64,000 bases of DNA, from positions 1,364,001-1,428,000 of the forward strand of contig NZ_CP013418.1 of NCBI RefSeq assembly GCF_001524445.2, read 5' to 3'. The translations under genes and the position numbers were made by a program. The notes under the pieces were generated by a model that saw only the letters and a program-made list of their open reading frames with translations, was not told the DNA's origin and searched no databases. Positions 63,947 to 64,000 of this stretch are shown here, in pieces (positions within the stretch are counted from its first letter, which is position 1; each line of letters begins with the position of its first letter). This DNA is from Burkholderia savannae (GTDB taxonomy: Bacteria > Pseudomonadota > Gammaproteobacteria > Burkholderiales > Burkholderiaceae).

Positions 63947-64000
63947 ACGATGCGGCCACGGATCGAAAGCGTGCGTCTCGATTCGCGCCGCACCGCAACT

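Overview
The window is GC-rich (with a few AT-rich islands). Its gene content (an EmrAB/OprM-linked rhlABC rhamnolipid operon, a complete type VI secretion cluster and a gbdR/dgcA betaine locus) points to the chromosome 2 accessory genome of a Burkholderia of the pseudomallei/thailandensis group. Genes are dense, with many ATGA stop/start overlaps. Most long open frames opposite real genes are GC-driven shadows and are left out.

Layout. (1) 1-7557: dimethylglycine/glycine-betaine catabolism. glyA, an M19 dipeptidase, a V4R-like protein and dgcA (cut by the window edge) run on the minus strand, divergent from the regulator gbdR. gbdR has a near-perfect sigma-54 -24/-12 element upstream. A glutathione-independent formaldehyde dehydrogenase (fdhA) follows, to detoxify the formaldehyde released by demethylation. 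(2) 7558-8714: a compound 7-bp tandem repeat and a LacI-type regulator lacking its DNA-binding part. (3) 8715-17189: rhamnolipid operon rhlA-rhlB-MFS-rhlC-oprM-like-emrA-like (minus strand), with codon use biased to G-ending codons relative to its neighbours. (4) 17764-45532: type VI secretion cluster on the minus strand, in transcription order tssA-tssB-tssC-hcp-tssE-tssF-tssG-clpV-vgrG-vgrG-DUF2169/pentapeptide-pentapeptide-DUF3540-PAAR-like-tssJ-tssK-tssL-tssM, then three small genes that may encode secreted or accessory proteins. A 1.1-kb AT-rich non-coding stretch lies upstream of tssA. (5) 47139-48653: acetyl-CoA hydrolase/CoA-transferase. (6) 49016-56242: a tight seven-gene phosphonate operon: CDP-alcohol phosphotransferase, 2OG-Fe(II) oxygenase, HpnL/LPG-synthase-like membrane protein, nucleotidyltransferase, PEP mutase fused to a second nucleotidyltransferase, phosphonopyruvate decarboxylase and AEP transaminase. 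It is closed by a strong intrinsic terminator. (7) 56333-63946: DJ-1/PfpI protein and a divergent GlxA-type regulator, a FUSC exporter, and a LysR regulator with tartrate/malate dehydrogenase and an MFS carrier, with a 7-bp VNTR between the last two.

The most interesting system is the phosphonate operon. Its parts together read as a pathway for a lipid or other membrane-linked phosphonate: PEP to phosphonopyruvate to phosphonoacetaldehyde to 2-aminoethylphosphonate, CDP activation, transfer to a lipid alcohol, with possible hydroxylation and membrane translocation. Secondary points of interest are the two VgrGs with exactly 30 C-terminal heptapeptide repeats each, a His/Ala-rich tail on ClpV, a three-cysteine [4Fe-4S] motif in DgcA and the decapitated LacI gene at the edge of the rhl operon.
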